NCBI GenBank assembly: GCA_021737265.1
Contig: JAIPEF010000009.1
Location: 1 to 40,515 of the forward strand
Direction of reading: 5' to 3'
DNA from: Desulfocapsa sp.
Lineage (GTDB): Bacteria; Desulfobacterota; Desulfobulbia; Desulfobulbales; Desulfocapsaceae
Length of the DNA: 40,515 nt
Shown: piece after piece, positions 8,368-16,896 of the stretch
How positions within the stretch are numbered: position 1 is the first letter of the stretch
How the letters are laid out: each line of letters starts with the position of its first letter
Notes under the pieces: model-generated
The model's database searches: none
Seen by the model: only the letters and a program-made list of their open reading frames with translations
Told to the model about the DNA's origin: nothing
Program-made: the position numbers and the translations under genes

Positions 8368-9441
8368 CTATTTTCTGCTCCGCAATAACTCTTCGTATGC
8401 TTCAGTAAGACGCACGAATTTCTCATGGTCGCCACCTTTGTCCGGATGCAGGGATTTGGCTTTCTGCCGGTAGAGTCTGGTTATCTCTTTCTTATCTGCT
8501 TTCCGCAAGGTGTCTTCCGACTCTTCAAAAATGGTGGTGATTTCGTCTTTGCTTACCCTGTCTTTCTTTTCCGGCCATCTGAATTGGCGGTGGTCATCCA
8601 TGAACTCCCGGGCCTGTGCAAAGCCTCTTCTCTGACGCGGGAAGCTTGAATCAAAAAAGAGAATCAGATAGCGGATCAGATAGGCCGGCAGGCGGGTGTA
8701 GTCTCTTCGTTCCTGCCAGAACTCACGGTTATCGTTGAGAAGACAGAACTCATGAAGAAAGGCTTCGTCTATTTTTTCAGGCGGCAGTGCCTGAGGGATG
8801 CTTCCGGCAAAGGATTCGCTGAAGTGTTGCTGCAGATTGAGTGCGGCGTAAAGATATGACTTTAATTCATGGTCTCGAAGCCGGACCTCTTCTTCCAGGA
8901 AATACTGTTCCAGTTCATCGCGTGACCTGTTCAGGAGTGTTGCTTCCAGGCGGGCTGGTATCTGAAAGACTCTGCCTTGGTCGGTTGATCCGAAACGCAA
9001 AAAGTGGAGCCTGCGTTTGTCAAAAGAGTGGGCAGGCTGTCCGGTAAAGGAGAGGAGTTTTTGCCGTCCCCGAAAATGGCCCTGGGTACTGCCGCGGAAA
9101 AAGAAATGTTCCATCTTTCGCTGTACTGTTGGATCGACAAAGGGCCAGAATAACTGTTCCAGTTCTGATTCCATGTCACGGCCGCAAAGTTTTTCAATGC
9201 GGTAAACAAGGTCAGTGTCCAGGTGAAAGCAGGAGGCATTTGGATAGTGGAGAAAACTGGCGGGTTCCATGCCAAGATCAAGGAGCAGGGATGTACGAAA
9301 GCTTTTCTGCTGCGAGTCCCAGTAGGAAAGGCGAAGACTGTAGCGGACGGGTCGTGTCAGGACGCTCCGGAACAGATAGATGGTTGGATCCGGTGCGCCA
9401 TGTTCTTTAAGGCTCTTACTCTTGTTTAGTGTCGAGGACAA
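8368..9441 (-). CDS. Uncharacterised protein with C-terminal J domain
   Basis: This 357-residue protein has a J domain only at its C-terminus (about residues 297-355): helix II RLYRQKAKS, the HPDK motif at about 332-335 that stimulates DnaK ATPase, then helix III FVRLTEAYEELL. The first 290 residues are hydrophilic and helical, rich in Arg, Phe and Leu, and I do not recognise them. There is no G/F region or zinc finger, so this is a type III (DnaJC-like) co-chaperone in which the N-terminal part probably recruits a specific client. The start overlaps the end of hemH by 26 bases in another frame, implying co-transcription and coupling. The client is unknown. Confidence 0.85.
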   Translation of the reverse strand: MSSTLNKSKSLKEHGAPDPTIYLFRSVLTRPVRYSLRLSYWDSQQKSFRTSLLLDLGMEPASFLHYPNASCFHLDTDLVYRIEKLCGRDMESELEQLFWPFVDPTVQRKMEHFFFRGSTQGHFRGRQKLLSFTGQPAHSFDKRRLHFLRFGSTDQGRVFQIPARLEATLLNRSRDELEQYFLEEEVRLRDHELKSYLYAALNLQQHFSESFAGSIPQALPPEKIDEAFLHEFCLLNDNREFWQERRDYTRLPAYLIRYLILFFDSSFPRQRRGFAQAREFMDDHRQFRWPEKKDRVSKDEITTIFEESEDTLRKADKKEITRLYRQKAKSLHPDKGGDHEKFVRLTEAYEELLRSRK

Positions 9442-10372
9442 GGGCTTTCAAACCTTCAATAAAAGTTTGATCACAGTTAAGTGACTTGCAGGACTCGAGG
9501 CGCATTCCCAGTTCCTGGGCCTGGTCCCGGTAAAGCATGTTGATTTCATACAGGGTTTCCACATGGTCGGAAACAAAACTGATGGGAACCATGAGAATGT
9601 TTTTACATCCCTTCTCCGCCAGATGATACAGCATGTCAGGAGTGGAGGGGGAGAGCCATTCCACAGGACCGGAGCGACTCTGAAAGCAGAGTTTTCCGGG
9701 AAGCCCGGTGATCTCTTCAATGCTTTTGATGGTTTCTTTGATGTGATCCACATAGGGGTCGCCCTCTTCAATGAAGGAGACCGGCAGGCTGTGGGCACTG
9801 TACACCACTTGAGGGGCATCCGGGCTGAATCTTGCCGCTGCTTCCTGAATGTTATTTGCCAGAGCCTGTATATAGTCGGGCTGGGTTGGCCAGGATTCAA
9901 TGATTGTCAGATCAAAGACCTTGTTTGAACGCTTAATGGCCGCCTTGAGTTCCTGTATCGAAGAACCGGTGGTGGCACAGGAATAATGGGGGTATAGCGG
10001 GAGTCCAATGATTTTGCTGATCCCTTTGTTAGCCAGTCTTTGCAGGGTTGTGTCACTGTCTGGATGCCAGTAGCGCATGGCGCTCACAACAGTGTAGTCA
10101 CCATGCTCCCGCAAAGCCTTTTCAAGGGCACGGCCCTGGGCAAGAGTGATACGGGTTAGTGGTGATCCGCCACCGATTTTCTTATAGGTCTTCATGCTTT
10201 TGGGCGCCCGTTTTTTAGCGATGAACCAGGCCAGTGGTTTTTGCATGAAAAAGGGGCCTAACCGGATGATTTCCCGATCTGAAAAAAGGTTGTAGAGGAA
10301 GGGGCGAACATCTTCAAGTTTCTCCGGCCCTCCCATGTTAAGGAGGATAACCCCTGTCTTTTGCTGTGTCAT
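9416..10372 (-). CDS. hemH: Ferrochelatase
   Basis: This 318-residue enzyme inserts Fe2+ into a porphyrin in the last or penultimate step of haem synthesis. The N-terminal GVILLNMGGPE is the family signature. The catalytic histidine is His194 in SAHSLP, and the conserved acidic metal ligand is Glu272 in SDHVETLYE. The central LPLYPHYS and the CFQSRSGPVEWLSP segment are also typical. Length is normal. Whether the substrate is protoporphyrin IX or coproporphyrin III cannot be decided here. The haem product would serve cytochromes and, in this window, probably the membrane subunit QmoC. It is followed directly by the overlapping J-domain gene. Confidence 0.95.
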   Translation of the reverse strand: MTQQKTGVILLNMGGPEKLEDVRPFLYNLFSDREIIRLGPFFMQKPLAWFIAKKRAPKSMKTYKKIGGGSPLTRITLAQGRALEKALREHGDYTVVSAMRYWHPDSDTTLQRLANKGISKIIGLPLYPHYSCATTGSSIQELKAAIKRSNKVFDLTIIESWPTQPDYIQALANNIQEAAARFSPDAPQVVYSAHSLPVSFIEEGDPYVDHIKETIKSIEEITGLPGKLCFQSRSGPVEWLSPSTPDMLYHLAEKGCKNILMVPISFVSDHVETLYEINMLYRDQAQELGMRLESCKSLNCDQTFIEGLKALVLDTKQE

Positions 10373-10494
10373 ATTTCACCAAGCGCTTTTTTTTGCTTCA
10401 CCCTCACTACCGTGTATACTTCCTTATAATCGATAGTATGATCTGCGAAAAGAAAAATGATTTCATGAAATTTTGTTGTTCAAGAGAACATATC

Positions 10495-10522
10495 TTGATT
10501 ATCTGGGCATAAATCATATAAT
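10495..10522 (+). promoter_or_regulatory. Candidate promoter for the HPF/cold-shock gene
   Basis: TTGATT (10495-10500) is followed after 16 bases by a perfect TATAAT (10517-10522) on the plus strand. Transcription from here would give a leader of about 160 bases before the ATG at 10690. Another TATAAT at 10425-10430 has no matching -35 box. Divergent hemH starts at 10372. Confidence 0.5.
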
Positions 10523-10529
10523 AAAAGAG

Positions 10530-10689
10530 AAGGCATGCTTTTGCTGTCCGGACCGGAATGTTCGACAGGAAGTTTGTGCGCCAATCTGTAACCGGGTAGC
10601 CAGAGCTTTGTCAGTGGAGCGTATCTGAGGATACGTGTTGGTGATGATGGCTTTTTTAATCCATCATTGTAGCTTAATGGAGGAACCGT
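10530..10689 (+). other. Structured 5' leader of the HPF/cold-shock gene
   Basis: Three short hairpins are visible: CTGTC/GACAG (10544-10548 with 10564-10568), CGTATC/GATACG (10620-10625 with 10630-10635), and ATGATGG/CCATCAT (10644-10650 with 10661-10667). The last ends about 12 bases before the ribosome binding site GGAGG. No ORF is present. The leader could give temperature- or growth-dependent control, but no known riboswitch class is recognisable. Confidence 0.4.
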
Positions 10690-11226
10690 ATGGATCTAAA
10701 GGTTGAAGCCCGGAATGTTGAGTTGCGAAAAGGCTGGCAGAGAAAAATTGACGAGGAGAAAGAGAAACTAACTCGTCATTTTGCTACGTTCGTTCTCCAT
10801 CTCCGTGTCTCTATCGAGGCAACGGCACATCATAAGGAAGGCGGTTACTCATTGAAGATTGTCGCCTCTGTTCCTAATGATACCGTTGTTGTCGCCAAAA
10901 AAGGGGAGAATATTATGCCCCTGCTTGTGGAAGCATTTGATGTTCTTTCTCTACAACTCAAGGAGATGCAGCGTAAAAAGCGTCAAAATCAAAAGAGTGC
11001 TGATGGTTCATTTGATGATGGTACCCGACGAGGTGTTATTCGAAAAGTCTCACCCTATGAGTCCTATGGTTTCATTGTAGGTCAGGACGAGCGAGATATT
11101 TATTTTCATGAAAATGCCTTAAAGGATATTTCAATCGACTCATTGACCGAAGGTGATGAAGTTATGTATGGTGAGAGCCAGGGTGATAAAGGGCCGCAGG
11201 CCTCCTGGGTTCGGATTAGCCGTTAA
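10690..11226 (+). CDS. Ribosome hibernation factor domain fused to a cold-shock domain
   Basis: This 178-residue protein has two parts. Residues 1-100 resemble the HPF/RaiA (S30AE) fold, with an N-terminal beta strand, a basic amphipathic helix (RKGWQRKIDEEKEKL), a central strand and a basic C-terminal helix (KEMQRKKRQNQK). Residues 113-178 form an OB-fold cold-shock domain with RNP1-like YGFIV (126-130) and RNP2-like DIYFHENAL (136-144). HPF-type proteins bind the 30S decoding channel and silence ribosomes; a cold-shock domain would add single-stranded RNA binding. ATG at 10690 has an ideal GGAGG 7 bases upstream. It is monocistronic, with its own promoter and terminator. Confidence 0.85.
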   Translation: MDLKVEARNVELRKGWQRKIDEEKEKLTRHFATFVLHLRVSIEATAHHKEGGYSLKIVASVPNDTVVVAKKGENIMPLLVEAFDVLSLQLKEMQRKKRQNQKSADGSFDDGTRRGVIRKVSPYESYGFIVGQDERDIYFHENALKDISIDSLTEGDEVMYGESQGDKGPQASWVRISR

Positions 11227-11250
11227 ATAGAATATAAAGAGAAGGCTTTT

Positions 11251-11290
11251 AAGGCCCGGTGCAGATGATTCTGCACCGGGCCTTTTCTTT
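11251..11290 (+). terminator. Rho-independent terminator
   Basis: A perfect 14-bp stem pairs 11251-11264 with 11271-11284 around the loop ATGATT, followed by TTCTTT. It lies 25 bases after the stop of the HPF/cold-shock gene. Confidence 0.9.
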
Positions 11291-11493
11291 TGCGCTCCTT
11301 TCTTGCCATAAGCTGAGGGCAGTGGTAAAAGTCTGTCTAGAAGTGAAATGCTATTTTTTTATTTCCTGAACGCCAACATTGAACGTTAATAAAAAAAGTG
11401 TACCGATTTTTTTTATTTACTATACGGTGTTCTTTTATTGTGCGTAGATTGAGTTTTAAAAAATCTTCGCCATATATGGAAGGAGCAAGAGAG

Positions 11494-12591
11494 ATGCTAA
11501 TACAACAGGATCTCGGGGTTGAATATTACAGCCTGGGGAGAGAAGAAATTCTGGGTCGAATCGGCAAACGTAAGCAGGAGCTGGCAGACAACTTATTGAT
11601 CCTTTGTCACCATTATCAGCAGCAGGATCTTTTTCAGTTTGCCGATCTCACTGGAGATTCCCTGAAACTCGCGCGGGAAGCCGCAGCAGTCGACGATCGT
11701 GAATTCCTGATTTTCTGCGGCGTTCATTTTATGGCCGAAGCAGCCGATATCCTGGCCCGTGAGCACCAGAAAGTTATGCTCCCTCATCTCCATGCGGGCT
11801 GTCCCATGGCTGATATGGCCACTGTGGGTGCTGTGAGTCAGGCCTATAAAGAGTTGCTGGCTGTGGGTATCGTAAATGAAGAAACAGACATGGTTCCAGT
11901 AACCTATGTCAATTCTTCTGCAGCCATTAAGGCCTTTGTCGGTGAGCGGGATGGGTCAGTGTGCACTTCATCCAATGGGGAGAAGGTGCTGCAGTGGGCA
12001 TTGGAAAAGGGGGAGAAGGTCTTTTTCTTTCCGGATGAACATCTTGGACGTAATTCTGCGGCAGCACTGGGGGTGCCTGACGAGCAGGTCCTCCTCTGGC
12101 GGCGCGGTGAACTCCTTGGAGGTCACTCGGTTCAAGAGTTGCAACAGGCAAAGATCCTGCTCTGGGATGGATACTGTGAGGTCCATATGCGTTTTCTCCC
12201 GGATCATGTTCGCCAGTGGAAACTGAAAGAGCCTGATATTCGTATTATCGTTCATCCGGAATGTCCCAGAGATGTGGTGAGTATTGCTGATCAGTACGGT
12301 TCCACAGAAGCTATTATCGCAGCTGTTGCAAACTCAAGGAGTGGCAGCAAGTGGGCAATTGGTACTGAGATTAATCTGGTGGAGCGTCTGCAACGCCAAC
12401 ATCCCGATAAGGCAATCCATCTCCTTGCTCCCACCACCTGTCAATGCACGACCATGGACTGCAATCAACCCGTGAATCTTCTCTGGCTCCTTGATAATCT
12501 GGCTGTCGGAAAAGTGAAAAACCAGATCTCCGTGGATCCTGAGGTTGCAGCAAATGCGTCAAAGTCTCTTGAACAGATGCTTGCTATCTGA
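11494..12591 (+). CDS. nadA: Quinolinate synthase
   Basis: This 365-residue enzyme condenses iminoaspartate with dihydroxyacetone phosphate to make quinolinate for NAD. The frame runs back to 11398, but ATG at 11494 has AAGGAG 8 bases upstream and removes a non-conserved basic leader. The oxygen-sensitive [4Fe-4S] cluster is expected on Cys75 (CGVHFM), Cys157 (VCTSSN) and a C-terminal cysteine of TTCQC (316 or 318). HLHAGCPMADM, YVNSSAAIKA and IVHPECP are family motifs. polA begins 16 bases downstream, so the two are likely co-transcribed. nadB and nadC are not in the window. Confidence 0.95.
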   Translation: MLIQQDLGVEYYSLGREEILGRIGKRKQELADNLLILCHHYQQQDLFQFADLTGDSLKLAREAAAVDDREFLIFCGVHFMAEAADILAREHQKVMLPHLHAGCPMADMATVGAVSQAYKELLAVGIVNEETDMVPVTYVNSSAAIKAFVGERDGSVCTSSNGEKVLQWALEKGEKVFFFPDEHLGRNSAAALGVPDEQVLLWRRGELLGGHSVQELQQAKILLWDGYCEVHMRFLPDHVRQWKLKEPDIRIIVHPECPRDVVSIADQYGSTEAIIAAVANSRSGSKWAIGTEINLVERLQRQHPDKAIHLLAPTTCQCTTMDCNQPVNLLWLLDNLAVGKVKNQISVDPEVAANASKSLEQMLAI

Positions 12592-12607
12592 TGACCCAAG
12601 GATAAAT

Positions 12608-15280
12608 ATGAGTGACGAAGTATATCTTGTAGACGGCAGCGCTTATATCTATCGCGCCTACCATGCCGTCGCTCCGCTTACGAATAGTGAAGGCATGCCA
12701 ACCCATGCGGTTTTCGGGTTTTTGAATATTCTGCGGAAGCTGATTAAGGAAAAGAATCCCCACTATCTTGCTGTGGCCTTTGATATGAGAGGCCCGGTTT
12801 TTCGTCATGAGATTTATCCCGAGTATAAGGCCAATCGGCCTCCAATGCCTGAGGATCTCGCCGTACAGATCCCCTACATCAAGGAACTGGTTCGTGCCAT
12901 GAATATCCCCTGTTTTGAAGTCCAGGGAATTGAGGCCGATGACATTATTGCCTCTGCGGCAAAAGTTCTTGTAGAGCAGGGGAAGAAGGTGGTTGTGGTT
13001 TCAGGGGACAAGGATCTACTGCAGCTTGTTGATGGGCAGGTGGTGATGTGGGATCCCATGAAGAATAAAGTCATGGATGGTTCTGCCATTGAAGAAAAAT
13101 ATCATGTAAGGCCTGAACAGTTGCTTGACTGTTATGCACTCATGGGAGACAGCTCCGACAATGTGCCGGGCGTACCTGGTGTAGGACCAAAGACTGCGGA
13201 AAAATTGATCAATCAGCATGGTACTCTTGAAGGGCTCTATGAGTCGTTGGGTTCTATGAAAAAATCAAAGCTCAAGGAACGGCTTGAAGAAAACAGGGCA
13301 ATGGCGTTTCTGTCGAGGGATCTGATCCGTTTGAAGTATGATGTTGAGGTTCCCGCCCTCCTCTCAGGGTATCAACAGCAGGAGCCTAAAGAGGAGCAGC
13401 TGCAGGATCTCTATTCACGTCTTGGTTTCAACAGCATGCTCAAAGAAAAAAATGAATCTGTTTCAGTTTCCACAAAAGGTTTTCAGCTGGTGCAGACGAC
13501 TGACGATTTGCAGAGAGTGGTGGGGCATCTCCATAACAGCTCTCTGCTGGTGATCGACACTGAAACCACATCCCTTGATGTCGCTCGTGCCTCTCTTGTG
13601 GGGATATCACTCTGCACTGACCTGGATGCTGCCTGGTATATCCCGATTGGTCATTGTCTTGAGAATGGAGAGCTGCAGGAGGGGCAACTGGAGCAGTCCG
13701 TGGTACTTGGGGCCCTGAAACCGTTCCTCGAGTCCGGATCACTGCCCAAGCTTGGCCATAATATCAAGTATGATTACTCGGTACTCCGCAACTCCTGTGA
13801 TCTAGCCATGCAGGGGCCGCTGTATGATTCCATGATTGCCGCCTACCTGGCAGAACCGGGGAGAAGGTCTTTGAAGCTTGATGAACTCTGTCTTGAGTGT
13901 GGATATGGTCTGACAGCTTTTGATCAGGTGGTTGGAGACCCTAAACAGGAAAACTGCTTTGCCTATGTAGACCTGAAAGAGGCCTGTAACTATAGCTGTG
14001 AAGATGTCTTTGGTTCTTTACTGCTCTGGCGGAAATATGAACCACTGCTCAAAGAAGTTAAGCAGTACGAGCTTTTTCATGATGTGGAAACTCCTCTCAT
14101 TCCCATCCTTGCAGAGATGGAGCTTGCAGGAATCACAGTGTCGGGCAAGGTTCTTGATCAGTTGCAAGACGAGTTCCAGCAAGAGATTGATGCATTGCAG
14201 GAAGAGATATATGCTCTTGCCGGCTACAGCTTCAATATCCAGTCCCCAAAGCAGCTTGGAGTGCTTCTTTTTGAGGAGCTGGAATTACCGCACGGCCGGA
14301 AAACGAAAACAGGGTACTCCACTGATATGAAGGTACTGGAAAAGCTTGCTCCAAAGCATGAAATTCCAGCGAAGATTACCCGCTATCGTGTCCTTGCCAA
14401 ATTGCAGTCCACCTATGTAAAGAAGTTGAAAAAGTTGATTAATCCACAAACAGGACGGGTCCACACTTCCTTTAATCAGACAGTGACTGCTACGGGCAGA
14501 CTTTCATCGAGCAATCCCAATATGCAGAATATCCCCATTCGCACCGAAGAGGGAAATCGCATCCGAAAGGCCTTCGTGCCGGGGAAAGATCGTATCTTTC
14601 TTTCTGCTGATTATTCACAGATTGACCTCCGGGTGCTTGCCCATTATTCTCAGGATGAGGCCTTGCTGTATGCCTTTCGGCATGGCGAGGATATTCATGC
14701 AAGGACGGCCGCCGAGCTTTTCGGTGTCTCGCCGCTGCTACTCACCTCTGAGATGCGTCGTGTGGCCAAATCCATCAACTTTGGTATAGTCTACGGCATG
14801 TCCAGTTTCGGGCTCTCCAATCAGCTGAATATCAGTCGCAAGGAGGCAAGCAGATTTATCGACAGGTATTTCCAACTCTACAGTGGGGTGAAGAAATTCA
14901 TGGAGGCAATTGTGGAGCAGGCCAGGGAAAATGGCTATGTAACCACACTATTGAAGCGCAGGCGGATGTTGCCTGAAATTAACGTGAAAAATAAGACCAG
15001 AAGGGAATTTGCTGAACGAACCGCAATCAATACCCCTATTCAAGGAACAGCCGCTGATATCATCAAACTTGCCATGATTAAAGTTGTGCCGGCTCTTAAG
15101 CAAAAAAAACTTTCAGCCCGCCTCCTCCTGCAGATCCATGATGAACTGGTTTTTGAGCTTCCGGAAAATGAACTGGATCGCACCCGGGAAGTGGTGAAGG
15201 CTGTAATGGAAGAGGCCATGCATCTGGACGTGCCTCTGGTGGTGAACTGTGAGGCGGGAGAGAGTCTGGCCAAGGGGTGA
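12608..15280 (+). CDS. polA: DNA polymerase I
   Basis: This 890-residue enzyme fills gaps and removes RNA primers. The 5' nuclease domain takes about the first 290 residues (DGSAYIYRAYHA, GIEADDIIA, GDKDLLQLV, MGDSSDNVPGVPGVGPKTA). The proofreading 3'-5' exonuclease looks active: DTETT at about 317, NIKYD, and YSCED. The polymerase domain has motif A DYSQIDLR (about 667), motif B RRVAKSINFGIVYG, and motif C IHDELVFE (about 842). ATG at 12608 follows AAGGA by 6 bases; the frame runs upstream into nadA but that part is not conserved. It converges with gltA, with only 38 bases between the stops. Confidence 0.97.
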   Translation: MSDEVYLVDGSAYIYRAYHAVAPLTNSEGMPTHAVFGFLNILRKLIKEKNPHYLAVAFDMRGPVFRHEIYPEYKANRPPMPEDLAVQIPYIKELVRAMNIPCFEVQGIEADDIIASAAKVLVEQGKKVVVVSGDKDLLQLVDGQVVMWDPMKNKVMDGSAIEEKYHVRPEQLLDCYALMGDSSDNVPGVPGVGPKTAEKLINQHGTLEGLYESLGSMKKSKLKERLEENRAMAFLSRDLIRLKYDVEVPALLSGYQQQEPKEEQLQDLYSRLGFNSMLKEKNESVSVSTKGFQLVQTTDDLQRVVGHLHNSSLLVIDTETTSLDVARASLVGISLCTDLDAAWYIPIGHCLENGELQEGQLEQSVVLGALKPFLESGSLPKLGHNIKYDYSVLRNSCDLAMQGPLYDSMIAAYLAEPGRRSLKLDELCLECGYGLTAFDQVVGDPKQENCFAYVDLKEACNYSCEDVFGSLLLWRKYEPLLKEVKQYELFHDVETPLIPILAEMELAGITVSGKVLDQLQDEFQQEIDALQEEIYALAGYSFNIQSPKQLGVLLFEELELPHGRKTKTGYSTDMKVLEKLAPKHEIPAKITRYRVLAKLQSTYVKKLKKLINPQTGRVHTSFNQTVTATGRLSSSNPNMQNIPIRTEEGNRIRKAFVPGKDRIFLSADYSQIDLRVLAHYSQDEALLYAFRHGEDIHARTAAELFGVSPLLLTSEMRRVAKSINFGIVYGMSSFGLSNQLNISRKEASRFIDRYFQLYSGVKKFMEAIVEQARENGYVTTLLKRRRMLPEINVKNKTRREFAERTAINTPIQGTAADIIKLAMIKVVPALKQKKLSARLLLQIHDELVFELPENELDRTREVVKAVMEEAMHLDVPLVVNCEAGESLAKG

Positions 15281-15318
15281 AGTCTATAGACGTACATCCC
15301 CCCCACATATCAACCATC

Positions 15319-16611
15319 TTATTTCCGTTCATGTATCGGGACAAAGTCCCGTTTCTTTGGCCCCAGATAGACCTGTCTTGGTCTACCGATTTTTCGATCT
15401 TTGGTGTCCTGCATCATCTCCGTCCAGTGGGATATCCAGCCCGGCAGCCTGCCCATGGCAAACATCACCGTGAACATATTGGTGGGAATCCCCATCGCCC
15501 GATAGATAATTCCGGAGTAGAAATCGACATTGGGATAGAGATTACGGCTGATGAAGTAGTCATCGCTACGAGCGATTTCCTCGAGTTGCATGGCGATTTC
15601 AAGGAGTGGGTCATCCACGTTGAGTGCCTTCAGGGTCTGTGCGCAGGCCTGTTTGATAATTGTGGCCCTGGGATCAAATGTCTTGTAGACCCGGTGTCCA
15701 AATCCGGAGAGACGGAATTTGTCATTTGGATCTTTGGCCTTCTTGATATACTTCTCAAAATCGTTGTTGTCCCGATGGATCGCCTCCAGCATCTCGATAA
15801 CTGCCTGGTTTGCTCCACCGTGGAGCGGGCCCCAGAGGGCACTGATACCGGCAGAGATGGAGGTGTAGAGGTTGACTCCCGCACTTCCCACCAGTCGCAC
15901 TGTGGATGTTGAGCAGTTCTGTTCATGGTCGGCATGGAGGATCAGCAGTTTGTTGAGGGTTGCCACCACCTCCGGGTGTACCACATAAGGTTTGACCGGT
16001 TTGTCAAACATCATGTTGAGAAAATTTCCGCAGTAGGAGAGATCATAGCGGGGGTAGATCAGTGGGTGGCCTTCTGATTTCTTGTAGGAAAAGGCGGCAA
16101 GGGTCCTGATTTTTGAGAGAAGCCGGGCAGCAATGATCAGTAGTTCTTCGTCAGAATCTTCTCTCATCTCCGGATAAAAATTACTGAGGGTATTGACCAT
16201 GGTGGAAAGGATGGACATTGGCTTTGCCTTGGGAGGGAAATGATCAAAAAAGTGGATCAGATCTTCATGGATTAAAGCAAAGCGTGACATAAGGCCGCGG
16301 AAGTCGTTCAGCTGTTCCCGGTTGGGTAATTCACCGATGAGCAGGAGATAGGCAACCTCCACAAAGGAGCAGTTTTCAGCCAACTCTTCTATGCCGTAGC
16401 CGCGGTAGTTAAGAATCCCGAGTTCTCCGTCAAGGAAGGTGATCTCGGAACTGCAGGAACCGGTATTCATGTAGCCGGAATCAAGGGTGATATAACCTGT
16501 GGTCTTGCGCAGGGTCCGGATATCCAGCGCCTTGTCGCCCTCAGTTCCTTCAACTATTGGAAGCGTGTAGCTTTTATCTTCTATGGTCAATGTTGCATGT
16601 TTTTCTGACAT
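15319..16611 (-). CDS. gltA: Citrate synthase, type II (Si)
   Basis: This 430-residue enzyme condenses acetyl-CoA with oxaloacetate. Length and the long N-terminal beta domain match the hexameric type II form of Gram-negative bacteria. The catalytic triad is at the expected positions: His264 (GPLHGGANQ), His306 (GFGHRVY) and Asp363 (NVDFYSG). In sulfate reducers this Si-type enzyme would supply glutamate synthesis or a full oxidative cycle; the window cannot tell which. Start ATG at 16611 has a weak AGGT upstream. It is transcribed away from thiE and converges with polA. Confidence 0.96.
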   Translation of the reverse strand: MSEKHATLTIEDKSYTLPIVEGTEGDKALDIRTLRKTTGYITLDSGYMNTGSCSSEITFLDGELGILNYRGYGIEELAENCSFVEVAYLLLIGELPNREQLNDFRGLMSRFALIHEDLIHFFDHFPPKAKPMSILSTMVNTLSNFYPEMREDSDEELLIIAARLLSKIRTLAAFSYKKSEGHPLIYPRYDLSYCGNFLNMMFDKPVKPYVVHPEVVATLNKLLILHADHEQNCSTSTVRLVGSAGVNLYTSISAGISALWGPLHGGANQAVIEMLEAIHRDNNDFEKYIKKAKDPNDKFRLSGFGHRVYKTFDPRATIIKQACAQTLKALNVDDPLLEIAMQLEEIARSDDYFISRNLYPNVDFYSGIIYRAMGIPTNMFTVMFAMGRLPGWISHWTEMMQDTKDRKIGRPRQVYLGPKKRDFVPIHERK

Positions 16612-16761
16612 CGTGTACCTATGTTTCTGGCTCCTAAAAGGAGTCTATTACAGTTTAGTGGCTGCTTGGCCACACTGGAAAGAAAGGGGTGCAGGAGTAA
16701 GGGAAAAACTGAGTACTACGAGGCCTGTCGTTCTAGCCTGAAGCGTTTTTCATTTTCTGGA

Positions 16762-16783
16762 ACGTTGTCATGGTTGACAACGT
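16762..16783. repeat. Perfect 9-bp inverted repeat between gltA and thiE
   Basis: ACGTTGTCA (16762-16770) is the inverse complement of TGACAACGT (16775-16783), with a 4-base loop. No T-run follows on either strand, so it is not an obvious terminator. It lies in the divergent promoter region and could be an operator. Confidence 0.4.
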
Positions 16784-16896
16784 AGTATCACTCCTGAAAA
16801 AAATAAATTAACAGAGATGTACTGAAAAAGCAAGGTTCAGCCTCATTTCCATACCATCCGTGGCGGATCTGGTTGTTCTGGGAGAGTGACATAAAT

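Noticed and set aside
15277..15912. 211-codon plus-strand frame opposite gltA
   Set aside because: Antisense to citrate synthase whose catalytic residues are all present.
16690..16760. Possible TPP riboswitch before thiE (GGGGTGC followed by CTGAG)
   Set aside because: The second half of the THI box (ACCTGAT...GGATAATGCC) is missing and the spacing is wrong.
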